From an uncultured Candidatus Melainabacteria bacterium (GTDB taxonomy: Bacteria; Cyanobacteriota; Vampirovibrionia; Gastranaerophilales; Gastranaerophilaceae), in NCBI GenBank assembly GCA_934754515.1, contig CAKVIG010000003.1, positions 131,711-195,710 of the forward strand: 64,000 bases of DNA, written 5' to 3'. Every line of letters begins with the position of its first letter. The stretch's first letter is position 1. The notes beneath the pieces were generated by a model that saw only the letters and a program-made list of their open reading frames with translations, was not told where the DNA came from and did no database searches. Below are positions 53,184 through 61,340 of this stretch, in pieces. The translations under genes and the position numbers were made by a program.

Positions 53184-54158
53184 ATGAATTTTAATTACAA
53201 TAGTATGAATAATAATTGGATGAACTTGTTCCAACAAGGTCTTGGAATGTTGGGTATAAATAATTCTTTCGGTTCATTTGGCTCATTTGGGAATTTCGGT
53301 TCTATGAGTATGAACGGAAGTTTGTTTAATTACAACGTAAATTATGATGCTATGGCAGGTATGGCAGTTGCTAATGCAGTATTAGGCGTTGGCGGTCAAG
53401 CAATTTCCAGTTCTAGAGCAGAAAAACAAGCTGAAAAACAAGAGTATGCAAATAACCAAGCTAGATTAGAACAAATTGAAAAAGAAATAAGTGATTTGAA
53501 TAAAACAGATATTGCAGAAGAAGTTGAAACAAGAAGCAAAACCGACTCTGAGGTAAAAAGTAAACAAACGGCTTTTGATAATGCTAGTACCAAGTTAGAT
53601 AGTGCTAATAAATATATTAAAGATAAAAAATCTGCTTACGAAACTGCTATGAATAAAAAAGAAGGTGAACGCACAAGCGTTGAAAAACAACTTATTATAG
53701 ACTACGAAGCGAAGATTGCTGACAAGCCAAAACTGGAAGAAGCAAAAAAAGCTGCAGAAACAGCACTTAATACAGCAAAAGGAGCTTTAGAAACAAAAAT
53801 AAAAAATGAAATTAAAGATAAAATTAATGACCTAAAAGCTGAAAAAGAAAAACTTCAAAAAGAAGTTGATAGCTATGATTTAGATGCAGCAAACGGGAAT
53901 TCTTTATCAAGAACTTCTGATAAAAAATATGAAGCATTATTGAAGAACGGCGTTGCTCCAGAAGGAAGCTATACAAAAGCAAATGTAAAAACTGCGGTTG
54001 ACAGATTTATGCAAGCATTAGACGGAACTCCCGAAAAATTACAAACAGCAAAAAATCTTGTAACTATGTTTAACGGATGCTCTGACTGGAATGAAACATT
54101 ACAGAAAGCTACAAAAGTTGCTCAGAGATATGTGAATGAACATAAAGATGAAGCATAA
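53184..54158 (+). CDS. Coiled-coil protein with Asn/Gly/Phe-rich N-terminus, unknown
   Basis: 324 residues. Residues 1-55 are rich in Asn, Gly, Phe and Met with SFGSFGSFGNFGS repeats, then a hydrophobic Ala/Gly stretch (55-72, GMAVANAVLGVGGQAI), then a long heptad-like coiled coil (about 75-235) full of Lys, Glu and Ala, then a small C-terminal domain. No known family. The 17-bp promoter element is shared with the GESCGS-repeat gene, so the two may be co-regulated. It could be a surface or inner-membrane-linked fibre (inference). Confidence 0.6.
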   Translation: MNFNYNSMNNNWMNLFQQGLGMLGINNSFGSFGSFGNFGSMSMNGSLFNYNVNYDAMAGMAVANAVLGVGGQAISSSRAEKQAEKQEYANNQARLEQIEKEISDLNKTDIAEEVETRSKTDSEVKSKQTAFDNASTKLDSANKYIKDKKSAYETAMNKKEGERTSVEKQLIIDYEAKIADKPKLEEAKKAAETALNTAKGALETKIKNEIKDKINDLKAEKEKLQKEVDSYDLDAANGNSLSRTSDKKYEALLKNGVAPEGSYTKANVKTAVDRFMQALDGTPEKLQTAKNLVTMFNGCSDWNETLQKATKVAQRYVNEHKDEA

Positions 54159-54203
54159 GATAAGTTGTTTTTGATATAACGTGATTTTGCCCTTACGGGA
54201 ATT

Positions 54204-54241
54204 CACCTCACCCTAGCCCTCTCCTGTAAGGAGAGGGAATG
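54204..54241 (+). repeat. Dispersed hairpin family A, intact copy
   Basis: Same core as at 19581, including CTAGCCC. It is preceded by CCCTTACGGGAA, which also precedes the 564 copy. Confidence 0.85.
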
Positions 54242-54260
54242 ACAGAAAATGTTTGATATA

Positions 54261-54303
54261 AAAAAACGAGGCGATGTTCAAGATGAACATCGCCTCGTTT
54301 TTT
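54261..54303. terminator. Strong bidirectional terminator
   Basis: A 20-bp perfect stem (54261-54280 with 54284-54303), 3-nt loop, A- and T-runs on both sides; it separates the convergent 53184 and glycogen phosphorylase genes. Confidence 0.95.
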
Positions 54304-54318
54304 TTTTATTTTACCAAA

Positions 54319-56010
54319 CTACTTGATATTTGAATAAGTCCAAGCATCAAATGTAGGAGTTTCAGAAATGTTTAATTCTTTCTTCTTTTCTCCTGCTGAG
54401 CAATCATCATGAGCGATTGGCTTATACAATCTGTTATAGTATTCAATTACCATTCTGTCAGAATTGAAGTAAGCTTCTGCTGTTCTGATTGCTTGACGCA
54501 TCATTCTAGCCCATTCTTGTTTATTATTGTAGTAAGTTGGGATGATTTGATTTTCAATGATATCCATCATGCATTTGTGATCAGCCCAATGTCTGTCTTC
54601 CCAAGGCATATCGTCATCGATTTCAGGGTATTCAACAGTGTAACCGTTGATTCCAGGGAATGTACCTTCAACTGTCCAACCATCGAATGTAGACAAGTGA
54701 AGTGCACCGTTAGCGTTAGCTGACATACCTGAAGTACCTGATGCTTCGAATGGTCTTAGAGGTGTATTTAACCATACATCTGTACCACGTTTTAGCATGC
54801 CTGACAATTGTAATTCATAACCAGGAAGAACAACAACATTCTTCAATGTGTGAGATCTGTTCAATAACTTGTTGAACATTTCTTTACCCATAACATCATC
54901 TGGGTGGAATTTACCAGCGAAGATGATTTGAACTTTGTTTTCATCCAACAATTTGTTGATTCTGTCTTTATCCATCAAGATTAACCAAGCACGTTTGTAA
55001 TCAGCAAATCTTCTTGCCCAAGTGATTGTTAATACGTCAGGGTTGAATCTCTTACCGGCTACGTTTGCAACATACTTGAATAATTCTTCTTTCATTTCAC
55101 GTTTTGCTGCAAGTAATTCGTCGAATGATTTGTCACCATTCATTCTCTTATCTTGCCAATAGTGAAGGTTTACAGCGTTGGTGATAGCTCTGATTGGGCA
55201 TCTGCCATCAACCCATTCCCACATTTTGTTAGCAACTAAACCGTGAAGTTGAGAAACTGCGTTTGCAATTCTTGACATTCTTAAAGCTGCAACTGTTAAT
55301 GAGAAGTTTTCGCCACCCAATTGAATAGCTCTATCTCTTGAAGCGCCTGCGAAGAAACCGCCTTCTAACAATGTATCAACCCAGTGAACTTCGTTACCTG
55401 CTGCAACAGGAGTGTGAGTTGTGAATACAGTTTTCTTTTGAACTTCTTCAAGGTTACCGTTGTATTGTCTTAATAATTCGAATGCAGCAGGAAGAGCATG
55501 GCCTTCGTTCATGTGGATTACATCAAAGTTGTAACCAGCAGCTTGAAGAACTCTAACACCTGCGATACCCAAGATAGTTTCTTGAGCGATTCTGATTCTT
55601 TCGTTTCCGTCATAAAGTTTATGAGAAATGCTCTTAGCCCAGTCGCTGTTACCATCAACATCAGTTGTTAACAAGTAAACAGGGCAAGTGCCAAATAATT
55701 CAGGGTCTACTCTGAATGCTTTAACTTTAACTTTTTCACCGAAAGTATCAACTTCAACTGTGATACCAGTGTCAACTAAGTAATCATAATATTTTCTGAT
55801 ATATGCTACTTCAACGTTGCCGGAATGGTCGATTCTTTGGTCATAATAGCCATAAGACCATAACATAGTTACACCTACCATAGGCATTTGTAAGTAACCA
55901 GCTGATAACATGTGAGAACCAGCTAAAAATCCTAAACCGCCTGAATAAGTCTTTAGCGATTGATCCATTGCTATTTCCATAGAGAAATAAGCTACGTTTG
56001 GTAATGTCAT
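54319..56010 (-). CDS. glgP: Alpha-glucan phosphorylase family (GT35) protein lacking the PLP lysine
   Basis: 563 residues, the short form of the family. VAYFSMEIAMDQSLKTYSGGLGFLAGS, HMNEGHALPAAFEL, FTTHTPVAAGNE and ITWARRFADYKRA are typical. The cofactor region reads EASGTSGMSANANGALHLS; at the place of the Lys that forms the Schiff base with PLP (M-K in classical enzymes) there is Ser430. The enzyme may not use PLP as usual, or may act as a glycosyltransferase or glucan-binding protein. AAAGG precedes the ATG. Single gene, converging on a strong terminator. The other GH13 glucan enzyme is at 42300. Confidence 0.85.
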   Translation of the reverse strand: MTLPNVAYFSMEIAMDQSLKTYSGGLGFLAGSHMLSAGYLQMPMVGVTMLWSYGYYDQRIDHSGNVEVAYIRKYYDYLVDTGITVEVDTFGEKVKVKAFRVDPELFGTCPVYLLTTDVDGNSDWAKSISHKLYDGNERIRIAQETILGIAGVRVLQAAGYNFDVIHMNEGHALPAAFELLRQYNGNLEEVQKKTVFTTHTPVAAGNEVHWVDTLLEGGFFAGASRDRAIQLGGENFSLTVAALRMSRIANAVSQLHGLVANKMWEWVDGRCPIRAITNAVNLHYWQDKRMNGDKSFDELLAAKREMKEELFKYVANVAGKRFNPDVLTITWARRFADYKRAWLILMDKDRINKLLDENKVQIIFAGKFHPDDVMGKEMFNKLLNRSHTLKNVVVLPGYELQLSGMLKRGTDVWLNTPLRPFEASGTSGMSANANGALHLSTFDGWTVEGTFPGINGYTVEYPEIDDDMPWEDRHWADHKCMMDIIENQIIPTYYNNKQEWARMMRQAIRTAEAYFNSDRMVIEYYNRLYKPIAHDDCSAGEKKKELNISETPTFDAWTYSNIK

Positions 56011-56277
56011 AATTTCTTAAACCTTTTCTTTTGTGTACTACTTTTGGACTAAACGTCCAATAAAATTATATACCAACAACATAAAAATTTTTCAATCTTT
56101 TTGTTTTAAAAGTAATTCTCTAAGATTAGTTTTATTCGTGAAAGCAAGTGGTAGCTTGAAAATTTAAAATATTAAGATTTGTAAATAAATAACTCTAAAG
56201 AATTAGTTATATAGTGTAATTTGTACATTTAATATATATTTGCGTGGGTGATTTTTTTGCTTGTGATAGTTAATAAT

Positions 56278-56470
56278 ACTCTCTCCCGCCTTCGGCACTA
56301 ATATCTAAAATAAATTTATCTAAAATTTTTAAACTTTTAGTCAGAACAAGAAATCCAATTAAACTTTTATAGTACAGACTAAAAAAATAATAGTTAATGA
56401 AAAGCTGGATTGCTTCAGGCTAATCGCCTTCGCAATGACGGCACGCTTGGAAGTTTAACGCCCAGTCTTT
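56278..56470. repeat. Composite repeats downstream of rpmH
   Basis: It includes CTCTCCCGCCTTCGGCA (also at 7050), a segment 56304-56412 that is duplicated in diverged form at 56941-57042, and a family C palindrome (56403-56440, GCTGGATTGCTTC...GCAATGACG). No gene is seen between 56011 and 56591 apart from these and the terminator. Confidence 0.65.
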
Positions 56471-56541
56471 GCGAGGCGTAGCAATTTTTATAGTGACAAT
56501 ATAATACAACTTATTAAAAAATATGTATACTAATAGCAAAC

Positions 56542-56574
56542 AAAAGGGCGACCTTCGGTCGCCCTTTTATTTTT
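56542..56574. terminator. Terminator of rpmH
   Basis: A 12-bp stem (56542-56553 with 56557-56568), 3-nt loop, T-runs on both sides. Confidence 0.9.
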
Positions 56575-56591
56575 GTAAATCTTTTTAAATC

Positions 56592-56744
56592 TTAAGCACG
56601 TTTGCTGCCAGAAATTGCAATTTGGTGTCTTCCTTTTGCACGTCTTCTGTTTAAAACTTCTTGACCGCCAGGAGTTGACATTCTAGCTCTGAAACCACTT
56701 ACGTGTTGTCTTTTAATCTTTGTTCCTTCTAATGTACGTCTCAT
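56592..56744 (-). CDS. rpmH: 50S ribosomal protein L34
   Basis: 50 residues, MRRTLEGTKIKRQHVSGFRA at the start and RRRAKGRHQIAISG near the end. The L34 hallmark TLEGTKIKR...SGFRARM is clear, and it is basic as expected. It has a slightly longer C-terminus than typical. The usual rnpA downstream is absent; a terminator stands 18 bp after the stop. dnaA is not adjacent either, so the classical rpmH-rnpA-dnaA arrangement is broken. Confidence 0.93.
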   Translation of the reverse strand: MRRTLEGTKIKRQHVSGFRARMSTPGGQEVLNRRRAKGRHQIAISGSKRA

Positions 56745-56899
56745 TTTTCTATTTCCTTTTCAGCTAATTTTACATATTATGTTCTTATGAAACCATAAAC
56801 AAGGTAGGTAGTCAACATGCGAGGTTAAGTAATGTTAAGAAGTTATATCATCAGTTGCTTTACAAATTTCTTCTAGTCTTGTTTTAATTAGTTTTATAA

Positions 56900-57278
56900 A
56901 ACCCTCTCCCTAGCCCTCCCCCAAAGGGACACCGGTGTTCAAGATAAATTTATCTACAAATTACAAAATGCAGTTGTTACAAGGCTTTCTAGTAAAAATT
57001 GTGTAGTACAGACTCAAAATAATAGTTAATAAAAAGCTGGATTCTTCGTTTTACAACACACTTCCAAGTTGGTATTAAACACTACTGGTTTGGAAGTGAA
57101 GTGAAAAACAGTTTCTCAGAATGACGGGGCGTGAGATTATCGGCTTGGCGTCATTTTGAGGTCTGATTAAGACCGAGAAATCCAGCCTTTTAATAACTAT
57201 TTTTATTATAATCAATACCCACCCGCATTCGTAACTCGCTCTCGCTCGAACGACTGCGACCTCCCTAATAAGGGCGGT
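56900..57278. repeat. Composite repeats upstream of rpmH
   Basis: 56900-56935 is a diverged family A copy. 56941-57042 is a second copy of the 56304-56412 segment. 57030-57190 has family C palindromes (AAAGCTGGATTCTTC, GAATGACGGG and the reverse form). 57217-57278 is family D. No gene or RNA is seen in 56745-57290. Confidence 0.6.
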
Positions 57279-57290
57279 TGACTTAAATTT

Positions 57291-58256
57291 TTACATTTTT
57301 ATTAAGATTTTTAGATTGTCTTTTGATTTGTTTGCTTCAAAAGCTTCCAAAGCATCGTCAATCGAATAAACACCGCTTATGAATGACGAAAAGTCGATTT
57401 TATTATTTTTTAAAAGCCTTAAAGCAGGAGGAAATTGTCCGCAACGTGAGCCTAAAACAGTGATTTCGTCTATTACAATCGGCGCAAGGTTAAGTTCTTT
57501 ACCTGATGCAACCGTGCTTTTTAAAACAAGTACGCCTCTTGGTTTGGTTAATGCCATTGATGTTTCAAATCCTGACGCAGAGCCAGTAGCTTCCACCACA
57601 ACATCGTATTTCTTTTCTATTTTAAATTCGCTTAAAAGCTTTGTTTGAACGCCTTGTGCAGAAGCAATATTCAATTTGTTTTGATGTTTACCAACGAGTA
57701 ATACATCAAAATTTTGTGCATTCAAAGTAAGTGCGGTAGTCAAGCCCAACTTGCCGTCACCAAGCACAACAATTTTTTGCATAGGGTCGATATGGAGTTG
57801 TTCGGTAATTTCACACGCAGCCGCAAGTGGTTCAACAAAAACAGCTTGTTCATCAGATACATTATCAGGAACTTCGAACAATACATTTATCGGCATTGTC
57901 ATATATTCTGCAAAACAGCCGTCTTTATGCCAAATTCCCAAAGTATGGCGGTTTGGGCAGTGGCGATAATTCTTCTTTGCACACCATTCGCATTCAGGGT
58001 CATTGCATCCGTAACTGATTTCTGCAACAACGCGTTTTCCGACCAAAGATCGGTCTTCGTCGTTAACTTCTTCAACAACTCCGACGAATTCGTGTCCTAA
58101 AATCCCAACATAGCCCATATAGCCTTTAGTAATTTCGTAATCTGTATTACAAATGCCCGCAAGTGTTACCTTTATTAGGGCTTCGCCTTTTTGCGGGATT
58201 GGTTTCGGATAATTTTTATCTAATTTTAAGTTGTTATCAAATACAATAGCCTTCAT
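57291..58256 (-). CDS. Zinc-dependent medium-chain alcohol dehydrogenase
   Basis: 321 residues. GroES-like N-terminal domain with the catalytic zinc set (AGICNTDYEI, GHEFVGVV) and the four structural-zinc Cys in CNDPECEWCAKKNYRHC, then a Rossmann domain with VVLGDGKLGLTTALTL. Oxidises or reduces a secondary alcohol or polyol with NAD(P); threonine or sorbitol dehydrogenase-like, substrate not identified. GGAGG precedes the ATG. Single gene. Confidence 0.9.
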   Translation of the reverse strand: MKAIVFDNNLKLDKNYPKPIPQKGEALIKVTLAGICNTDYEITKGYMGYVGILGHEFVGVVEEVNDEDRSLVGKRVVAEISYGCNDPECEWCAKKNYRHCPNRHTLGIWHKDGCFAEYMTMPINVLFEVPDNVSDEQAVFVEPLAAACEITEQLHIDPMQKIVVLGDGKLGLTTALTLNAQNFDVLLVGKHQNKLNIASAQGVQTKLLSEFKIEKKYDVVVEATGSASGFETSMALTKPRGVLVLKSTVASGKELNLAPIVIDEITVLGSRCGQFPPALRLLKNNKIDFSSFISGVYSIDDALEAFEANKSKDNLKILIKM

Positions 58257-58473
58257 GCTTTCAGCCTCCTTATTCTATACCAAAATATCACAAACATTGA
58301 ATTCTGGGTTTAGATGTAAAAAAGTCTTTACAATCCTTATGTCAATTTTGAAAATAGTGTAGTATATTCTTGTACTTGATTTTGAAACAAAGCTGAAACG
58401 CTGCGTAGGACAAATCTTCACAAAAGTACAGGGCGAGTTATGCCCATTAATATTAGAATAGCGGAGGATTATT

Positions 58474-58845
58474 GTGCAACATTGCTGTCAATTTCGTCCT
58501 GATGACGTTTATTATCTAAAGGACAATGAGTTATTTACATCAAGAAAACTATCAATAGGTTTTTGTCCTATTTGCGGAAAGCCTGTAAGCGAGCTTTCTG
58601 AATGGCGGTTTGACGGAGTTTGCAATGTTACAAAAGTTGCAGGAATTGATGCTAATGATTTAGTTATTAAGCATAAAAATGAAATAGTTTATTCCATGCG
58701 TGAGTTTAATTATGCAAAATTTAAATCCAAACCGTTTGGTTGGAAGTTTGGATTAAATAAATGTGTTAAATCCGGTAAAAAAGAAGTTATTAAGCAGTAT
58801 GCTTGCGATTTTTATGGGAATAGGGAGTTGGTTAAGGAAGTTTAA
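58474..58845 (+). CDS. Small Cys-rich protein in phage-like region, unknown
   Basis: 123 residues from GTG 58474, 8 nt after GGAGG. MQHCCQFRPDDVYYL and FCPICGKPVSE give a C-C...C-x2-C set that may bind zinc. The rest is polar with Lys and Phe. No family recognised. It is the first of several genes of phage type towards the right end. Confidence 0.5.
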   Translation: MQHCCQFRPDDVYYLKDNELFTSRKLSIGFCPICGKPVSELSEWRFDGVCNVTKVAGIDANDLVIKHKNEIVYSMREFNYAKFKSKPFGWKFGLNKCVKSGKKEVIKQYACDFYGNRELVKEV

Positions 58846-58856
58846 ATTGCTTAACG

Positions 58857-58901
58857 CCCCCTCACCCCCAACCCCTCTCCCACAAGGGGCGAGGGGAGAA
58901 T
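58857..58901 (+). repeat. Dispersed hairpin family A, diverged copy
   Basis: CCCCCTCACCCCCAACCCCTCTCCC followed by ACAAGGGG...AGGGGAG. The sequence differs from the intact copies but keeps the same order and palindrome. Confidence 0.6.
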
Positions 58902-58911
58902 ATTTTTATCT

Positions 58912-58998
58912 TACTGAGGGCTATTGTTTCACCTTTCTCTCTCGTGACACACTCCTTGTGTACATATACGTTGCCCTTGCCCTCAGTATTTTTTTTAA
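58912..58998 (+). terminator. Long-loop hairpin with T-run
   Basis: TACTGAGGGC (58912-58921) pairs perfectly with GCCCTCAGTA (58979-58988) and eight or more T follow. The 57-nt interior has its own small ACACA/TGTGT stem. It may be a terminator of the 58474 gene, or the end of a structured RNA. It continues from the repeat at 58857. Confidence 0.5.
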
Positions 58999-59154
58999 GG
59001 GAATAAGGTAATAGGGGAATAAGTGAATAAGAGGGAAAAGCATTGCCTACGGCTTGAACCCTCACCCAAATTTTTAAGTTTCAAGCCATAAAAAAGGTTG
59101 GCTCTCTACTTGAAATTTTACCCTCTCTCTAAAAGAGGGATAGAAAGGTATATT

Positions 59155-59454
59155 ATGTCAAAAAAGGTTGAAGATATTAAGCAGAAGGTTAATCAAAAAC
59201 ATATTGAGTTTTATGACAAAACTCTTAGTGTTTTAGAATTTATGCTTGATGAATACGCTAGAGAAATTAAATACGCAGAATTCGAATTCATAGACGCGCC
59301 GAAAAATTCGCTTGCAATGATTGATTTTTTGATATCGGCAATCGGTAAGGTTCAAAAAGGGCAGCGTTTGGCATTGGGTTTGGATGATGATGTCGTTGTG
59401 AATGAAGAACCGAAGATTAATGTGGTGGAGGGGTTGTGTGAAGGGAAGATTTAG
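59155..59454 (+). CDS. Small helical protein, phage-like region, unknown
   Basis: 99 residues from ATG 59155 with GAAAGG upstream. MSKKVEDIKQKVNQKHIEF then IDFLISAIGKVQKGQRLALG; mostly helical and charged. Position before portal genes and size suggest a packaging or small structural phage protein, but no motif proves it. Confidence 0.5.
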   Translation: MSKKVEDIKQKVNQKHIEFYDKTLSVLEFMLDEYAREIKYAEFEFIDAPKNSLAMIDFLISAIGKVQKGQRLALGLDDDVVVNEEPKINVVEGLCEGKI

Positions 59455-59457
59455 GAA

Positions 59458-59490
59458 ATGGAAAATTGAAAATGGAAAGTGGAAAATTGT
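59458..59490 (+). repeat. 33-bp direct repeat E
   Basis: ATGGAAAATTGAAAATGGAA and the next 13 bases recur exactly at 63074-63106. Both lie just after phage-type genes. Confidence 0.8.
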
Positions 59491-59637
59491 ATTAAAAATT
59501 GGTTAATTTAGGGTGCGATTGTGAGAAGTGGTTTTTAGTATAAATGGTTATAGTATTTAATAAAAAGCTGGATTCTTCACGCTAAACGCGTTCAGGATGA
59601 CGTGCGGTGTGTTGATTTGATGTTATAGAGAATAAAT

Positions 59638-60018
59638 ATGATTAGAGTTTTGATACCGAAAGATGAAGAGTTTTGGGAATATAAAGATGAGTGCAAGAGT
59701 TTGTATGAAAAAGTGCAGGAGTGGATTTGTGACACAAACTCGTTTGAATTTATAGTCAATAATACGTTCTTTTATCTGTTTTTAAACGATAAAAAATTGA
59801 TTGGGGCGATTTATTATTTTGTGGATGAGAATAACAAATTATACCTGAACGGTTTTGCGAAACGAAAAATGCACCTTTTGAATACTGAATGTTTGAAAAT
59901 GTCTTTAAAGTGGTTCAAAGGAGATATTCATGCTGTTGCACAAAATCGCTTGTCAGAGTTGTGTTTAAGAAGGTGTGGGTTTGAGTGGGTTGGCGGAAAA
60001 GAGTTTGTGTATAGATGA
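59638..60018 (+). CDS. GNAT-like protein in phage region
   Basis: 126 residues. KLIGAIYYFVDENNKLYLNGFAKRKMH, then HAVAQNRLSELCLRRCGFEWV resembles the end of the acetyltransferase fold (beta strand, helix, N-R-x-S...R-x-G-F). The acetyl-CoA Q-x-x-G-x-G/A loop is not obvious. Similar proteins occur in podovirus-like genomes near portal genes. A family C repeat (59567-59603) precedes it. Confidence 0.5.
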   Translation: MIRVLIPKDEEFWEYKDECKSLYEKVQEWICDTNSFEFIVNNTFFYLFLNDKKLIGAIYYFVDENNKLYLNGFAKRKMHLLNTECLKMSLKWFKGDIHAVAQNRLSELCLRRCGFEWVGGKEFVYR

Positions 60019-60029
60019 TGAAAGTTTTT

Positions 60030-60064
60030 GTCGTGTTCAATGACAATTGTTGAACACGACCTAC
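60030..60064 (-). repeat. GTAG-type REP palindrome
   Basis: GTCGTGTTCAA...TTGAACACGAC followed by CTAC, so GTAG reads on the minus strand. It starts 12 bp after the GNAT-like gene. Confidence 0.85.
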
Positions 60065-60072
60065 AGTCTTTT

Positions 60073-60411
60073 TCAGTATAATAAAGCTCCATATAAAATT
60101 ACACCTGTTATTAGTACTATATATATTAGTGCAATAAGAGTGCCTAATATCTTTATAAAATTTAAGATTTTATTTTCTAAAAATTTTTCTTTTCGAATTT
60201 TTAATTGAAAAACTTGTTCCCAAATAAAAATTATAAAATTCAACAAAAAACAAGTAGGAAGTAATAAGTAATCTACAATTGCAAAATTATAAGTATAGTT
60301 GTTTGCGAAAAAACAAAAAAGCCTAAAAATTAGTATAAAAACACCGATTAATGAAAATAGATTATAACTGTATCTTTGATTTAGTTGTTTTAATTTTTGA
60401 GAAAAATTCAT
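60073..60411 (-). CDS. Small membrane protein, unknown
   Basis: 112 residues with three hydrophobic segments (about 19-37, 45-63, 85-108). Opposite strand to the phage-type genes, between two REPs. No clear ribosome site and no family recognised. Confidence 0.45.
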   Translation of the reverse strand: MNFSQKLKQLNQRYSYNLFSLIGVFILIFRLFCFFANNYTYNFAIVDYLLLPTCFLLNFIIFIWEQVFQLKIRKEKFLENKILNFIKILGTLIALIYIVLITGVILYGALLY

Positions 60412-60446
60412 ATTTTAATAATATAGCAAAAAGAAAGGAATTTACG

Positions 60447-60560
60447 ATGGTTAACTATAATATTCATGAAGATTGTAAAATTTTATCAAGAAGAATATAT
60501 CCAGAAAATCGTCAACAGAATTCACAAGGATGGAAGTACAGGGAAACATACAGTTTGTAG
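60447..60560 (+). CDS. Short ORF ended by a REP
   Basis: 37 codons, MVNYNIHEDCKILSRRIYPE and on to a TAG that belongs to the GTAG of the REP at 60557. AAGGAA lies before the ATG. It may be the 5' piece of a longer phage gene cut by the RAYT/REP insertion. No family recognised. Confidence 0.35.
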   Translation: MVNYNIHEDCKILSRRIYPENRQQNSQGWKYRETYSL

Positions 60561-61213
60561 GTCGTGTTCAACAATTGTCATTGAACACGACAATAACTAT
60601 TCATAATTCAATTCATTGATTTTATTGATATTATCAAAATTACACCAATCTGATTCATAAAAATGTTGTTTAACAAATTTATTAAAACTTGAAAACTCCC
60701 AGTCCTTTGCTTTATTCGTATAACCATGTTTAATCGGGTTATAATGAATATAATCAAGATGTTTATACAAATCATTAACATCTCTTATTGTGTGTTCCCA
60801 ATATCTATGTTGCCAAATATCACATTCTTTGCGCCGTACATTACCCGATGTTAATGAATAATTATCAATATTTTGTTTATCTATTTTTTGAGAAAAATAA
60901 CGTTTTATTTGTTGAATAATTTTAGGATAATCATTTATATCATAAGGTTTTATTATCATGTGAATATGTTCAGGTAAAATACATATTGCATAAATTTCAT
61001 AATTAAAACTTTGAATAGTGCGTTTAAATGCTTCACGCAAGATTTGAATGTTTTCAAGCAATATTTTGCGTCGTTTTGCGGTTACGATTGTAATGAAAAC
61101 ATATGAATTTTCAATGAATAATCTCTTATATTGCATTGTTAGATTATATAATAAAATGTTTGTTTTTGAAAAGTTTTTGTCGTGTTCAATGAAAATAGTT
61201 GAACACGACCTAC
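60557..61213. mobile_element. RAYT gene flanked by inverted REP palindromes
   Basis: The transposase gene 60597-61136 is bordered by a REP with GTAG on the left (60557-60591) and an inverted REP with CTAC on the right (61179-61213). GTAG tetramers point outward. This is the expected layout of a RAYT with its REPIN-like ends. Confidence 0.75.
60597..61136 (-). CDS. REP-associated tyrosine transposase (RAYT, Y1_Tnp)
   Basis: 179 residues. Y1-transposase fold: ICILPEHIHMIIK carries the H-x-H (His57, His59), IWQHRYWEHTIRDVNDL follows, and YKHLDYIHYNPIKHGYT holds the catalytic Tyr (129 or 132). RAYTs bind REP hairpins with a GTAG foot and nick single-stranded DNA. The gene appears complete. Its ends carry REPs and at least ten more copies lie within the window, so it is likely the mobiliser of that family. 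Confidence 0.93.
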   Translation of the reverse strand: MQYKRLFIENSYVFITIVTAKRRKILLENIQILREAFKRTIQSFNYEIYAICILPEHIHMIIKPYDINDYPKIIQQIKRYFSQKIDKQNIDNYSLTSGNVRRKECDIWQHRYWEHTIRDVNDLYKHLDYIHYNPIKHGYTNKAKDWEFSSFNKFVKQHFYESDWCNFDNINKINELNYE

Positions 61214-61233
61214 GGTGGTTTTTATTTATCGAA

Positions 61234-61300
61234 ACCCACCCACATCTGTAAGGCTCGGCATAGCCTTGCCAACAGCTGTGACCTCCCTATTCATGGAGGT
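61234..61300. repeat. Dispersed repeat family D, copy 3
   Basis: Closely matches 7097-7163 (ACCCACCC...TAAGGCTC...CATGGAGGT). It lies between the right REP of the RAYT and the portal gene. Confidence 0.7.
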
Positions 61301-61340
61301 TTTTGTTAATTATTAGGAGTATACTCCGGAAAGGAAAAAT

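Noticed and set aside
56592..57290. Replication origin next to rpmH
   Set aside because: No dnaA and no cluster of TTATCCACA-like boxes; the region is filled with dispersed repeats.
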